Part shown: in pieces, positions 27,307 to 36,658 of the stretch | Numbering within the stretch: position 1 is the stretch's first letter | Layout of the letters: each line of letters opens with the position of its first letter | NCBI RefSeq assembly: GCF_001571145.1 | Contig: NZ_BCTF01000031.1 | Span: forward strand, 1-56,543 | From: Hydrogenophaga flava NBRC 102514 | Lineage (GTDB): Bacteria; Pseudomonadota; Gammaproteobacteria; Burkholderiales; Burkholderiaceae_C | Direction of reading: 5' to 3' | DNA length: 56,543 nucleotides | Notes under the pieces: generated by a model | Told to the model about the DNA's origin: nothing | What the model saw: only the letters and a program-made list of their open reading frames with translations | Database searches by the model: none | Program-made: the position numbers and the translations under genes

Positions 27307-27448
27307 GCGCGCCAGCGACCGCAAAACACTGCCATTTCAGGCTCATCGATTTCGAACCTGCCTCACAGAATCCGATCCGCCCGTGGCAGCGGCATGCGCA
27401 AGGCACGGGCAACCGACCCACCCCACCCCTATCAACAAAGAGACAAAC

Positions 27449-28123
27449 ATGAACCGACTCCTCCTTCCTCTGACTGCCGCCGTCGCGCTGGCGTCCATCA
27501 CCGCCCCAGCCTCTGCGCAAAGCATCTCCTACAACGTGGGGCTGACCTCCCTGTACAAGTACAACGGCATCGACCAGGACGTCCGCGCGCCGAAGAACGT
27601 TCGCCCGGCCCTGCAGGGCGGAGTGGACTACGACTTTGGCAACGGCCTCTACGTGGGCAACTGGAACTCCACCGGAAAGTTCGGCGCACAGGGCCAGGCC
27701 GACCTGGAGATCGACCTGTACGGCGGCTACCGCGGCGAGTTCGGCCAGGGCTGGCGCTACGACGTCGGCTCCATCCGCTTCGTCTATCCGAAGGACAACA
27801 GCTGGAACGCCAACGAGTGGTACGTGCGCCTGGGCCACGGCATCTTCTCGGCCCAGTACGGCCACGGCTTCGGCAACGGCAACAAGACGGCCCGCCTGGC
27901 GCTCTCGCTGGCGCAACCGCTGAGCGAGAAGCTGACCCTGGAAGCCGGCATCGCCTTCCGCAACCGCCACAACATGGACAGCGCCAAGGACGCGCACCTG
28001 GGCCTGGTCTACGACCTGGGCGGCGGCCTGACCACCTCCGCCCGAATCAGCGGCGCCGAGACCGCCAAGACCGGCCCCGCCGGCAAGACCCGCCTGGTGG
28101 TCGGGCTGGTCAAGGCCTTCTGA
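27449..28123 (+). CDS. TorF-family putative porin (TIGR02001-like)
   Basis: 224 residues, with a signal peptide at about 1-23 ending SASA-like (TAPASAQS). The YNVGLTSLYKYNGIDQD start, the GVDYDFGNGLYVGNWNS block and the C-terminal Phe (LVKAF) fit a small outer-membrane barrel family. It probably forms a diffusion pore for the amine substrate or a product. A weaker AraC-box-like sequence lies at 27330-27344. The stop converges exactly on the next gene's stop: TGA at 28121-28123 abuts the reverse-strand TCA, making TGATCA. Confidence 0.75.
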   Translation: MNRLLLPLTAAVALASITAPASAQSISYNVGLTSLYKYNGIDQDVRAPKNVRPALQGGVDYDFGNGLYVGNWNSTGKFGAQGQADLEIDLYGGYRGEFGQGWRYDVGSIRFVYPKDNSWNANEWYVRLGHGIFSAQYGHGFGNGNKTARLALSLAQPLSEKLTLEAGIAFRNRHNMDSAKDAHLGLVYDLGGGLTTSARISGAETAKTGPAGKTRLVVGLVKAF

Positions 28124-29122
28124 TCAAGCCCTTTTGAGCGCACGGTGGTCTGACCAGGCCACCGTGGGCCGGCCATCCGCACGCAGTGTGTCGGATGGCA
28201 GCTCGCCGAACAGCTCGCGGTAGTGGCGCGCGAAATGGCTGAGATGGAAGAACCCCATCTCGGCCGCCGCGTCGCCCACCGGCAGCGCCTGCGCCGTGGT
28301 CTGGCCCAGCCGGCGGCGCACCGCGTTGAGCCGCAGGTTGCGCTGGTACTCCAGCGGGCCGATGCCGGCCTCGGTCTGGAAGCTGATCTGCAGTGTGCGG
28401 CGGCTGACCCGCAGCCGGGCACAGAGTTCCAGCACGCTCATTGCGCCACCGCCACCCTCCTCCATCAACTCGCGACTGCGCCGCACGATGTAGCTGCGCA
28501 CTGCCCCGCCGCAGCGCGTCGGGGCACGGGCGTGGTCCACCGCGTCGAACAGGTCCAGAAAGGCGTTGAGCACCAGGTCGTCCAGCGCACAGTCCAGCGC
28601 ACCTGTCTGCGCTTCATTGGGCTCATGCGTGCCGGCCTGGGCGAGCACCTGTTGCAGGGCCTGCCGCAGACGCAACACCGCCGCGTCGCCCACAGCCAGG
28701 CCGCGCGAGCCGCGCGCCAGCGCTCGCTGCTCCGGCGAGAGGTGCAGGTCGGCAATTTGAAGGAAACGCTCGTAGTCCACGTTGGCCGCCAACAGGCTCA
28801 GGCCCTGAGGCGCATGCAGCATGAACTCTTCCCGGTTCCTCAGCAGCACGACCTGCGACAGCGGATGGCGTGACCAACCGGTGGACGCCGGCTCCGGCAT
28901 GGCCTCCGAGACAGCCAGGCACAGTCGCTGATCGGGGCAGCGCCCGCACTGCACCACCTGGCGGTTGAAGCGCTCGCGGAACACCAGGAAGTGGCCGGTG
29001 GAGACCTGCTGCAGGCTGCTGCTGAGCGCGCCGCGCCCGAGCTGGTCGTAGTCCTGTGCCCACCCGGGGATGGCCCGGGCGTGCTGGTTCACATCGTTGA
29101 AATGGCGCACATCGACGTTCAT
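28124..29122 (-). CDS. AraC-family regulator, EutR-like (paralogue of 14572-15549)
   Basis: 332 residues. The HTH region (SVLELCARLRVSRRTLQISFQ and DAAAEMGFFHLSHFARHYRELFGELPS) matches the first AraC protein block by block. The N-terminus (RHFNDVNQHARAIPGWAQDYDQ) matches it too. It is the last gene of the thirteen-gene run from 42133, 67 bp after an aldehyde dehydrogenase. It may recognise the same TGCYGATYYGGGCTA boxes; which of the two regulators does so is not decided by sequence. The ATG at 29122 is chosen because the conserved region starts immediately after it. Confidence 0.85.
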   Translation of the reverse strand: MNVDVRHFNDVNQHARAIPGWAQDYDQLGRGALSSSLQQVSTGHFLVFRERFNRQVVQCGRCPDQRLCLAVSEAMPEPASTGWSRHPLSQVVLLRNREEFMLHAPQGLSLLAANVDYERFLQIADLHLSPEQRALARGSRGLAVGDAAVLRLRQALQQVLAQAGTHEPNEAQTGALDCALDDLVLNAFLDLFDAVDHARAPTRCGGAVRSYIVRRSRELMEEGGGGAMSVLELCARLRVSRRTLQISFQTEAGIGPLEYQRNLRLNAVRRRLGQTTAQALPVGDAAAEMGFFHLSHFARHYRELFGELPSDTLRADGRPTVAWSDHRALKRA

Positions 29123-29189
29123 GGAACGGCCCGGCGAAGGTCCCGAAGGACCGGTGGCAGACGCAGTGGCGGCGGATCGCGGGCGCGGC

Positions 29190-30665
29190 TTACAGCGCGA
29201 GCGAGACCACTTTTTCTTCGAGGTAGGCGTCCAGCGCCTTGCGCGAGAGATCGCGGCCAATGCCGCTGTCCTTGGTGCCGCCCCAGGGCAGGCGCGCGTC
29301 CAGCGGGCTCCAGCAGTTGATGGCCACCGCGCCCACCTCGAGCTGCGCGGCCACGCGGTGCGCGGCCGACACGTCGCGCGTCCACACGCTGGCGGACAGG
29401 CCGTAGCGGCTGTCGTTGGCGATGGCGATGGCTTCGGCCTCGGTGTCGAACGGGATGATCGCGCCCACCGGTCCGAAGACCTCTTCCTGTGCCAGCTGCA
29501 TGCCGGGCGTCACGTCGGTGAACACCGTGGGCCGCATGAAGAAGCCTTCGGCGGGCAGCTCACTCCCGGCCCCGCTCAGGCGCCGCGCGCCCTGCGAGAT
29601 CGCGGTGTCGATGCAGGCCTGCACGCGCTCGCGGTGGCGCGCGCTGATCAGCGCGCCCATCTGCGCGCCCTCCACCTGCGCCCCGCCCAGCCGCACCGAT
29701 TCGGCGGCCGCGGCCAGCGCCTGCTCCACCTGCGGCAGCAGCGAGCGGTGCACCAGGATGCGTGAGCCGGCCGCGCAGGTCTGGCCCTGGTTGACGAACA
29801 GGCCCATGGCCACGCCGGGAATCGCTTCGTCGAGGTTCGCGTCCTGCAGCAGGATCTGCGCGGCCTTGCCGCCGAGTTCCAGCGTGACGCGCTTGAACGA
29901 CGCCGCCGCGTCGCGGGCGATGATGCGGCCAACCCCGGTGCTGCCGGTGAAGCTGATCTTGCTGACATCGGGGTGCGCCGTCAGCGCCGCGCCCGCCTCT
30001 GCGCCCATGCCGTGCACGATGTTGACCACGCCCGGCGGAAAGCCGGCTTCGGCCACCAGTCGACCGAGCTGGCCCACCGCCACCGGCGCGTCCTCGGAGG
30101 TCTTGATCACCACCGTGCAGCCGGCCGCCAGCGCGGGCGCGAGCTTCCAGATGGCGATCATCAGCGGCGCGTTCCAGGGCACGATCAGCGCCGCCACGCC
30201 CACCGGCTCCAGCCGCGTGTAGTGGTGCATCGGGCGGCCCATGAAGCCGGCGGTGGGCACAGTGCGGCCTTCGAGCTTGTCGGCCCAGCCGGCGAAGTAA
30301 CGCAGGGTGTCGACCGACATCGGCAGGTCCATCACCGTCATGTCGAAAGCGGGGCGTCCCTGCTCCTCGGCCAGCGTGGCCACGAAAGCCGGTGCGTTGG
30401 CCTCCAGCAGGTCGGCCAGGCGGGACAGGCAGCGGCCCCGCTCCTGGCCGGGCATGGTGGCCCAGGGGCCGTGGCGCAGCGCCTGGCGGGCGGCCGCCAC
30501 GGCGGTGTCCACATCGCCGGCGTCCGAGGCGCTCACGGTGGCGAAGGGGTGGCCGGTGGCCGGGGCCAGCTTCTGGAAGATGGCGCCCGAGCGGGCGGCC
30601 TGGTACTGGCCGTTGATGAAGTTGTGCAGCGTGACCGCCGACGTGGTTTGGGTATTCGTGTTCAT
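29190..30665 (-). CDS. NAD(P)-dependent aldehyde dehydrogenase
   Basis: 491 residues. The catalytic Cys is in NQGQTCAAGSR, the Glu in LELGGKAA, and the substrate-channel block is VPWNAPLMIAIWKLAPALAAGC. AGGAG lies just before the ATG. It is most like the ALDH at 15773-17224, which also stands next to an EutR-like regulator, so the pairs look duplicated. The open frame continues upstream past the ATG only because of high GC; the ribosome-binding site and conserved start fix 30665. Confidence 0.9.
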   Translation of the reverse strand: MNTNTQTTSAVTLHNFINGQYQAARSGAIFQKLAPATGHPFATVSASDAGDVDTAVAAARQALRHGPWATMPGQERGRCLSRLADLLEANAPAFVATLAEEQGRPAFDMTVMDLPMSVDTLRYFAGWADKLEGRTVPTAGFMGRPMHHYTRLEPVGVAALIVPWNAPLMIAIWKLAPALAAGCTVVIKTSEDAPVAVGQLGRLVAEAGFPPGVVNIVHGMGAEAGAALTAHPDVSKISFTGSTGVGRIIARDAAASFKRVTLELGGKAAQILLQDANLDEAIPGVAMGLFVNQGQTCAAGSRILVHRSLLPQVEQALAAAAESVRLGGAQVEGAQMGALISARHRERVQACIDTAISQGARRLSGAGSELPAEGFFMRPTVFTDVTPGMQLAQEEVFGPVGAIIPFDTEAEAIAIANDSRYGLSASVWTRDVSAAHRVAAQLEVGAVAINCWSPLDARLPWGGTKDSGIGRDLSRKALDAYLEEKVVSLAL

Positions 30666-30721
30666 GGGTGTCTCCTGTTGTTGTGGGCAGCGCTTGCGGC
30701 TCCATAGCCGCCAGACGGGCA

Positions 30722-32176
30722 TCAGATGCCGGCCATGTTGATGTACTTGACGACCAGGTAGTCGTCCATGCCGAGGTGCGAGCCTTCGCGCCCGATGCCC
30801 GACTGCTTGACGCCGCCGAAGGGCGCCACCTCGCTCGAGATCAGGCCGGTGTTCACGCCCACCATGCCGTACTCCAGCCGCTCGGCCACGCGCCAGACGC
30901 GGCCGAGGTCGCGCGCATAGAAGTAGCTGGCCAGGCCGAACTCGGTGTCGTTGGCCATGGCCACCACCTCGTCCTCGGTCTCGAAGCGGAACAGCGGCGC
31001 CAGCGGGCCGAAGGTCTCCTCGCGCGCCACAAGCATGTCCTGCGTCACGTCGCCAAGGATGGTGGGCTGGAAGAAGCTCTGGCCCAGCGCGTGGCGACGG
31101 CCGCCGCTGAGCACCCGCGCGCCCTTGGCCACGGCGTCCGCGATGTGCTGCTCGACCTTCTGCACCGCGCGGTCGTCGATCAGCGGACCGATGCGCACAT
31201 CGGCCCCCGTGCCCTCGCCCACCTTCAGCTGCGACACGGCCACCGCCAGCTTGGCGGCAAAGGCCTCGTACACCTTGCTGTGCACATAGAGGCGGTTGGC
31301 GCAGACGCAGGTCTGGCCCGCGTTGCGGTACTTGGAGACGATGGCGCCCTCGACCGCGGCGTCCAGGTCGGCGTCCTCGAACACGATGAAGGGCGCGTTG
31401 CCGCCCAGCTCCATCGACACCTTCTTGATCGTGGCCGCCGTGCGGGCCATGAGCTGGCGGCCCACCTCGGTGGAACCGGTGAACGAGAGCTTGCGCACCA
31501 GCGGGTTGTCGGCGAGCTCGTTGCCGACATCGCTGGCAGAGCCAGTGACCACCGAGAAAACGCCGGGCGGCACGCCCGCGCGCTCGGCCAGCACGGCCAG
31601 CGCCAGCGCGGTCAGCGGGGTCTGGCTCGCGGGCTTGACGACCATGGTGCAGCCCGCCGCCAGCGCCGGGCCGGCTTTGCGCGTGATCATGGCCGCGGGG
31701 AAGTTCCAGGGTGTGATGGCCGCGCAGACGCCGATGGGCTCCTTGGTGACCACGATGCGCTGCGAAGCGACCGGGGCGGGAATGGTGTCGCCGTAGACGC
31801 GCTTGGCCTCTTCCGAGAACCACTGGATGAAGGATGCTGCGTAGGCGATCTCGCCGCGCGCCTCGGCCAGCGGCTTGCCCTGCTCGCTGGTCATGATCAG
31901 GGCCAGGTCGTCCTGGTTCGCCAGCATCAGCGCGTACCACTGGGCCAGGATGGCCGAGCGCTCCTTGGCGGTGCGCGCGCGCCAGGCCGGCCAGGCGCGG
32001 TTGGCGGCCTCGATGGCCTCGCGCGTCTCGGCGGCGCCCAGGCGCGGCACCGTGGCAATGACTGCCCCCGTGGCGGGGTTCGTCACGTCGATGGAAGCGG
32101 TGCCCGACACCCACTGGCCCGCGACGAGACACTGGCCGGGCAGCAGGGAAGGATCTTTGAGTGGAAGCATGTGCAT
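30722..32176 (-). CDS. Succinate-semialdehyde dehydrogenase-like aldehyde dehydrogenase
   Basis: 484 residues with GabD-type features: ITPWNFPAAMITRKAGPALAAGC, MELGGNAPFIVFEDADLDAA, and YRNAGQTCVCANR containing the catalytic Cys. GabD oxidises succinate semialdehyde to succinate. The match is to the subfamily pattern, and other semialdehydes are possible. Two possible starts lie 6 bp apart (32176 and 32170). It is 16 bp from the upstream ALDH gene, so co-transcribed. Confidence 0.85.
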   Translation of the reverse strand: MHMLPLKDPSLLPGQCLVAGQWVSGTASIDVTNPATGAVIATVPRLGAAETREAIEAANRAWPAWRARTAKERSAILAQWYALMLANQDDLALIMTSEQGKPLAEARGEIAYAASFIQWFSEEAKRVYGDTIPAPVASQRIVVTKEPIGVCAAITPWNFPAAMITRKAGPALAAGCTMVVKPASQTPLTALALAVLAERAGVPPGVFSVVTGSASDVGNELADNPLVRKLSFTGSTEVGRQLMARTAATIKKVSMELGGNAPFIVFEDADLDAAVEGAIVSKYRNAGQTCVCANRLYVHSKVYEAFAAKLAVAVSQLKVGEGTGADVRIGPLIDDRAVQKVEQHIADAVAKGARVLSGGRRHALGQSFFQPTILGDVTQDMLVAREETFGPLAPLFRFETEDEVVAMANDTEFGLASYFYARDLGRVWRVAERLEYGMVGVNTGLISSEVAPFGGVKQSGIGREGSHLGMDDYLVVKYINMAGI

Positions 32177-32192
32177 GGGGAAGAAAGAAAAC

Positions 32193-33620
32193 TCAGATCT
32201 GCGTGACCATCTTGGTCACCAGGAAGCCGTCGAACGTCTCGGTGCCACCTTCGCTGCCGATGCCGCTGTCCTTGACGCCGCCAAACGGCAGCTCGGGGTG
32301 GGCCATGCCGGAGTGGTTGATGTTCACCATGCCCACCTCCAGCCCGTTCATGACCTGGGTCGCGGTCTTGTGCGACTCGGTGAACACGTAGGACGCCAGG
32401 CCGTAGGGCACGCTGTTGGCTACCTTCAGCGCGTCTTCGGTGCGCTCGAACTTCAGCAGCGCGGCCACTGGGCCGAAGGGCTCCTCCCGCAGGATGCGCG
32501 CATGCTCGGGCAGGTCGGCCACCACGGTCGGCGCGAAGAAGTGGCCAGCCCCGCTCAGGCGCGCACCGCCGGTGAGCACCCGGCCGCCGACGCGCGTGGC
32601 GTCGTCCACCAGCTCGCGCACGGCCTGCAGGCGGCGGTCGTGGATCAGCGGCCCCATCTGGGTGGTGGGGTCCAGGCCGTGGCCCACCGGCACCGCAGCG
32701 ATGGCCTCGACAAAGCGCGCCACGAAACGCTCGTACACACCGGCCTGCACGAACACCCGCGAGGGCGAGACGCAGACCTGCCCGGCGTTGCGCACCTTCA
32801 TGCGCGCCACCAGCGCGGCCGCGGCGTCCACGTCGGCGTCGTCGAACACCAGCACCGGCGAATGGCCGCCCAGCTCCATGCAGACGCGCTTCATGTGCTG
32901 GCCCGCCAGCGCCGCCAGCTGCTTGCCCACCGGCACCGAGCCGGTGAACGACACCTGCCGCACCACGGGCGACTCGATCAGGTGCTTCGAGATCTGTGCT
33001 GGCTGGCCGAACACCACGTTGAACACGCCCGGCGGTAGGCCGGCGTCGTGGAAGGCCCGGGCCATCTCGACGATGGCGCTGGGCGACTCCTCCGGCCCCT
33101 TGAGGATCAGGGTGCAGCCCGCGCCGATGGCCGCAGACACCTTCTTGATTGCCTGCCCGAGCGGGAAATTCCAGGGGCTGAAGGCGACGCACACCCCCAC
33201 CGGCTCGCGCACCACCATCTGGCGCACGCGCGGGTCGCGCGCCGGCACCACGCGGCCGTAGATGCGGCGGCATTCTTCGGCGTGCCACTCGACGTGTTCG
33301 GCGCTGTTGAGCACCTCGGCCCGGGCGTCGGCCAGTGGCTTGCCGTTGTCCCGCGTGATGCCGTGGGCGATGGCCTCGACCCGGCTGCGCAGCAGCTCGG
33401 CGGTCTTGCGCAGCACGGCCGAGCGGTCCAGCGGCGAGCTGTGGCGCCAGGCCGCGAAGGCCTTGTCGGCGGCCGCCACGGCGGCGTCCAGGTCCTGTGG
33501 TGTGGCGCAGGGCAGATCGCCCAGGCGCTCCAGCGTCGCGGGGTCGGTCACCGCCAGGGTCTGGCGGGCACCGGCCTCGACGAACTGGCCGTCGATGTAG
33601 AGGGTGAGCGTGGGGTACAT
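32193..33620 (-). CDS. NAD(P)-dependent aldehyde dehydrogenase
   Basis: 475 residues. The catalytic Cys lies in RNAGQVCVSPSR, the Glu in MELGGHSPVLVF, and SPWNFPLGQAIKKVSAAIGAGC marks the channel. It is distinct from the two ALDHs downstream, so the run encodes three different aldehyde oxidisers in a row. This suggests more than one aldehyde intermediate or a broad substrate range. It starts 26 bp after the Bug-protein stop. Confidence 0.88.
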   Translation of the reverse strand: MYPTLTLYIDGQFVEAGARQTLAVTDPATLERLGDLPCATPQDLDAAVAAADKAFAAWRHSSPLDRSAVLRKTAELLRSRVEAIAHGITRDNGKPLADARAEVLNSAEHVEWHAEECRRIYGRVVPARDPRVRQMVVREPVGVCVAFSPWNFPLGQAIKKVSAAIGAGCTLILKGPEESPSAIVEMARAFHDAGLPPGVFNVVFGQPAQISKHLIESPVVRQVSFTGSVPVGKQLAALAGQHMKRVCMELGGHSPVLVFDDADVDAAAALVARMKVRNAGQVCVSPSRVFVQAGVYERFVARFVEAIAAVPVGHGLDPTTQMGPLIHDRRLQAVRELVDDATRVGGRVLTGGARLSGAGHFFAPTVVADLPEHARILREEPFGPVAALLKFERTEDALKVANSVPYGLASYVFTESHKTATQVMNGLEVGMVNINHSGMAHPELPFGGVKDSGIGSEGGTETFDGFLVTKMVTQI

Positions 33621-33646
33621 GGTGTCCTTCGCGGGCGGCGGTGCCG

Positions 33647-34621
33647 TCACTCGATCCTGATGCCCGCCTCGCGGATCACCTGCTCGTACTTCACGGTCTC
33701 CTGCTTCATGGCGGCCAGGGTGTCGGCCGGCTTGGAGGTGCCGACCTCCAGCCCACGCGCGGCGTACTGGGCCTTCATGGGCGAGCCGGCCACGGCCTGC
33801 ACGACCGCCTGGTTGATCTGCATGACGACGGCGTCGGGCACCTTGCCCGGCGCAAACAGCGCGAATACCGTGGACGGAATCGAGCCGGCCTTGCCACCCG
33901 CTTCGGCGATGGTGGGCACCTCGGGCGCGAAGGCCGCGCGCTGCTCGTCGCCGATGGCCAGCAGGCGCACGCGCTCGGACTTGGCCTGCGCGGCCAGCGC
34001 CACGCCACCTGCGATCACCGCGTCCACCTCGCCACTGGCCAGGCCGGTGATGGCCGGGCCGATGCCCTTGTAGGGCACGTAGGTCTGGCTGTAGCCGTGC
34101 GCCTTGGACAGCATCTCCATGCCGATGTGCGTCACGTGGCCGTTGCCGCCCGTGCCCACGTTGAGCTTGCCCGGGTTGGCCTTGGCGTAGGCGACCAGCT
34201 CGGTGAAGGTCTTCACCGGCAGACCCGCGCGCACGCCGATCATCAGGTTCACGCGCGCCAGGTCGCTCACCGGCTTGACGGCCTCTTCCCACTTGTACGG
34301 CAGCTTGGAATACAGCATCGGGTTGGTCACCAGGGCCAGCCGGTCCACCATCAGCAGCGTGGCGCCATCGGGCTCGGCCTTGGCCACAGCGTCGGTGCCG
34401 ATGATCGAGTTGGCGCCGGGCTTGTTGTCCACCACGAAGGTCTTGCCGGTCTGCTTCGACAGGGCGTTGCCGATGTCGCGGGCCAGCACGTCGGGCTCTG
34501 TCCCGGCCGGGTACGGCACCACGATGCGCACCGTGGCCGGGGGCCAGGCCTGCGCATGGGCGCCGCCCAGGCCCGCCACCAGCATCACACTGCCCAGCAC
34601 GCTCGATTGGAGGAAGTTCAT
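33647..34621 (-). CDS. Bug-family tripartite tricarboxylate transporter substrate-binding protein
   Basis: 324 residues, with a signal peptide ending AHAQ near residue 24. Bug-family blocks are VRIVVPYPAGTEPDVLARDIG, VVDNKPGANSIIGTDAVAKA, and VNVGTGGNGHVTHIGM-like. Such proteins bind carboxylates or aromatic acids in the periplasm. The matching TctA/TctB membrane genes are not here, as is common for Bug proteins. It probably delivers the aromatic substrate for the hydroxylase encoded just upstream. Confidence 0.87.
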   Translation of the reverse strand: MNFLQSSVLGSVMLVAGLGGAHAQAWPPATVRIVVPYPAGTEPDVLARDIGNALSKQTGKTFVVDNKPGANSIIGTDAVAKAEPDGATLLMVDRLALVTNPMLYSKLPYKWEEAVKPVSDLARVNLMIGVRAGLPVKTFTELVAYAKANPGKLNVGTGGNGHVTHIGMEMLSKAHGYSQTYVPYKGIGPAITGLASGEVDAVIAGGVALAAQAKSERVRLLAIGDEQRAAFAPEVPTIAEAGGKAGSIPSTVFALFAPGKVPDAVVMQINQAVVQAVAGSPMKAQYAARGLEVGTSKPADTLAAMKQETVKYEQVIREAGIRIE

Positions 34622-34662
34622 GGTTGTCGTCCTTTTGGTTGGTTGATGGAGAGGGAGGCGCG

Positions 34663-36333
34663 TCACACCGCCATCGGTGCTTCGGCGGAGGTGGAGGCCG
34701 GGCGGCGCGCCGCAGGGGCGGCGGGCAGCACGGCGTCGCAGAACTGGCGCAGCTGGGCGGGGGCATCCTGGGCCAGGCCGGCGGCGGCCACGAAGCGGTC
34801 CGGCCGCAGCAGCACCCAGTCCACGTTCCGTTTCTGGAACCACAGTTGCAGCTCGTTTTCCAGGTCCTGCACCACGGTCACCTCGGGGCTGGCCGCTGAC
34901 ATGCCCGGCTCGCTGGCACCGCTGCGGGCACGCACGCCCACCAGACGGGTGCAGCCCAGGGCCTGCAGGCGCTCCAGCAGCGCGGCCGGTGCCTGCGCCA
35001 GCGGGTCGCCGCGCCAGGACAGCAGCGCGAAGCGGCCGCCAATCACGTCGTCCAGCTTCTCGCTCTCCCCGGCCACGCGCTCGACGTTGGGCTGGATGAA
35101 CATGCGCCCCACCAGCTCGTCCTGCGCGGCCTTGCCGCTGTTGAGCACCACGCCGGTGGAGAACCGGGGCATGGGCTTGAACTTCATCTGCAGCACGTAG
35201 TCGCGGAACTTGGGCACGTTGCGGATGGAGAGGAAGAACTTGTCCCGCATCCAGGCCACGAAGCGGTTGCGCTGCGACAGCACGGCGCCGAACAGGTCGG
35301 CCAGATCGATCATGGCCTTGGTGTGGGCGTGGCGCTCGTCGTGGTAGCTCTGCAGCAGCTCGGGCTTCATGCGGCCCTGGACGATCCAGGCCAGCTTCCA
35401 CGACAGGTTGAAGGCGTCGCGCAGGCCGGCGTTGAGGCCCTGCCCGATCCAGGGCGGCGTGATGTGGGCGGCGTCGCCCGCGATGCAGACCCGGCCGGCC
35501 ACGAAAGACTTGGCCACGCGAGAGTTGTGCGTGTACACCCGGGCCCGGATGACGTTCAGGCGGCTGGGGTCGGCCACGTGGTTGCGCAGCAGGTCCTGCA
35601 CCTTGTCGGGCGCCAGCATCTGCTCGCCGTCCTCGCCGGGGAACAGCATGAACTCCCAGCGACGCAGGCCATAGGGCAGACGCAGGCAGACATACGGCCG
35701 GCGCGGCTCGCAGTGCAGCGCCGTGTAGGGCGCGTCCAGCGGGTCCTGGTCGCACTCGATCACCACCCACTTGTTCGGGTGCGTCTGTCCTTCGTAGGGG
35801 ATCTTCAGCAGGCCCTCGCGCACGGTGCTGCGCCCGCCGTCGGCGCCCACCAGGTACTGCGCCCGCACGGTGGTGGTGCCGCCGCCCTCGGCCTGCAGCA
35901 CCGCGGTCACACCCTCCGCGTCCTGTTCGATGGACTGCAGCGCCACCCCCAGCTGTGTGGTGACGTGCGGGTAGCGCGCCAGGCCCTTGCGCAGGGTCTG
36001 CTCGCCCAGCGGCTGCGAGAACAGGTTGCGGCGGAACCAGCCGAACTCGCGCGTGCTGGGCAGGATTTCGGCGAAGCAGCGCTTGTCGGCCGTGTACATG
36101 CGCATCGGCACGTTCTGGATCATGTCCCGCAGCATGGCCTCGGCCAGACCCACGGCCTGGAAGGTGCGCAGGGCCTCGTCGTCCAGACCGACGGCGCGCG
36201 GGTAGTCCAGCACCTGGGCACTGCGTTCCACCACCAGCGTCTTCACGCCGTAGTGGCCCAGCAGGTTGGCAATCGACACGCCGACCGGGCCCGCGCCCAC
36301 GATCAGCACCTCGGTGGTTGTGGTTGTGTTCAT
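34663..36333 (-). CDS. FAD-dependent aromatic hydroxylase, MhpA-like
   Basis: 556 residues. It has the N-terminal FAD motif GAGPVGVSIANLLG, the DG-type motif GADGGRSTVRE, and the GD motif CIAGDAAHITPPWIGQGLNAGLRD. These are the three landmarks of class A flavoprotein monooxygenases. The closest pattern is MhpA, 3-(3-hydroxyphenyl)propionate hydroxylase, which ortho-hydroxylates a phenol with NAD(P)H and oxygen. The exact aromatic substrate is not evident. It is the central catabolic enzyme of the run and lies between the NIPSNAP and Bug genes. Confidence 0.88.
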   Translation of the reverse strand: MNTTTTTEVLIVGAGPVGVSIANLLGHYGVKTLVVERSAQVLDYPRAVGLDDEALRTFQAVGLAEAMLRDMIQNVPMRMYTADKRCFAEILPSTREFGWFRRNLFSQPLGEQTLRKGLARYPHVTTQLGVALQSIEQDAEGVTAVLQAEGGGTTTVRAQYLVGADGGRSTVREGLLKIPYEGQTHPNKWVVIECDQDPLDAPYTALHCEPRRPYVCLRLPYGLRRWEFMLFPGEDGEQMLAPDKVQDLLRNHVADPSRLNVIRARVYTHNSRVAKSFVAGRVCIAGDAAHITPPWIGQGLNAGLRDAFNLSWKLAWIVQGRMKPELLQSYHDERHAHTKAMIDLADLFGAVLSQRNRFVAWMRDKFFLSIRNVPKFRDYVLQMKFKPMPRFSTGVVLNSGKAAQDELVGRMFIQPNVERVAGESEKLDDVIGGRFALLSWRGDPLAQAPAALLERLQALGCTRLVGVRARSGASEPGMSAASPEVTVVQDLENELQLWFQKRNVDWVLLRPDRFVAAAGLAQDAPAQLRQFCDAVLPAAPAARRPASTSAEAPMAV

Positions 36334-36357
36334 CGTGTTATCTCCCCCAAAGGGTGT

Positions 36358-36654
36358 TCAGGCCGGGGTCAGCAGCTGGCTTTCCTGCTGCACCAGCAGG
36401 TGGCGCACCGACTTGCGGAATGCGGTGAAGCGTTCGTCGGCCATGAGGCGGGCGCGGCGCTGGCGGCGGTCCTCGAAATCGTCGAAGGCCCAGAGGTAGA
36501 TCAGCTGGTTGAGGTCGCCGCTCTCGGGCTGCATCAGGCTGACCAGGCGGCCCAGCACTTCGGTCTGCACGGCGCGGCCGGCCTCGTTGTAGAGGCGCAG
36601 GTACTCGCGCACGCCGCCGGGCACCAGGGTGTAGGTTCTGAGTTCGTGGAGCAT
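36358..36654 (-). CDS. NIPSNAP-family protein
   Basis: 98 residues. The N-terminal MLHELRTYTLVPGGVREYLRLYNEAG and the QLIYLWAFDDFEDRRQRRARL segment are typical of the NIPSNAP ferredoxin-like fold. These small proteins occur often in aromatic catabolic operons, but their reaction is not settled; a small enzyme or accessory role is possible. Four bases separate it from the alpha/beta-hydrolase gene upstream. Confidence 0.8.
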   Translation of the reverse strand: MLHELRTYTLVPGGVREYLRLYNEAGRAVQTEVLGRLVSLMQPESGDLNQLIYLWAFDDFEDRRQRRARLMADERFTAFRKSVRHLLVQQESQLLTPA

Positions 36655-36658
36655 GGTG

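Noticed and set aside
27330..27344. A fifth AraC-type box upstream of the porin-like gene (TGCCATTTCAGGCTC)
   Set aside because: It matches the motif at only 11 of 15 positions and lacks the final A of GGNTA, so it is too weak to list as a site.
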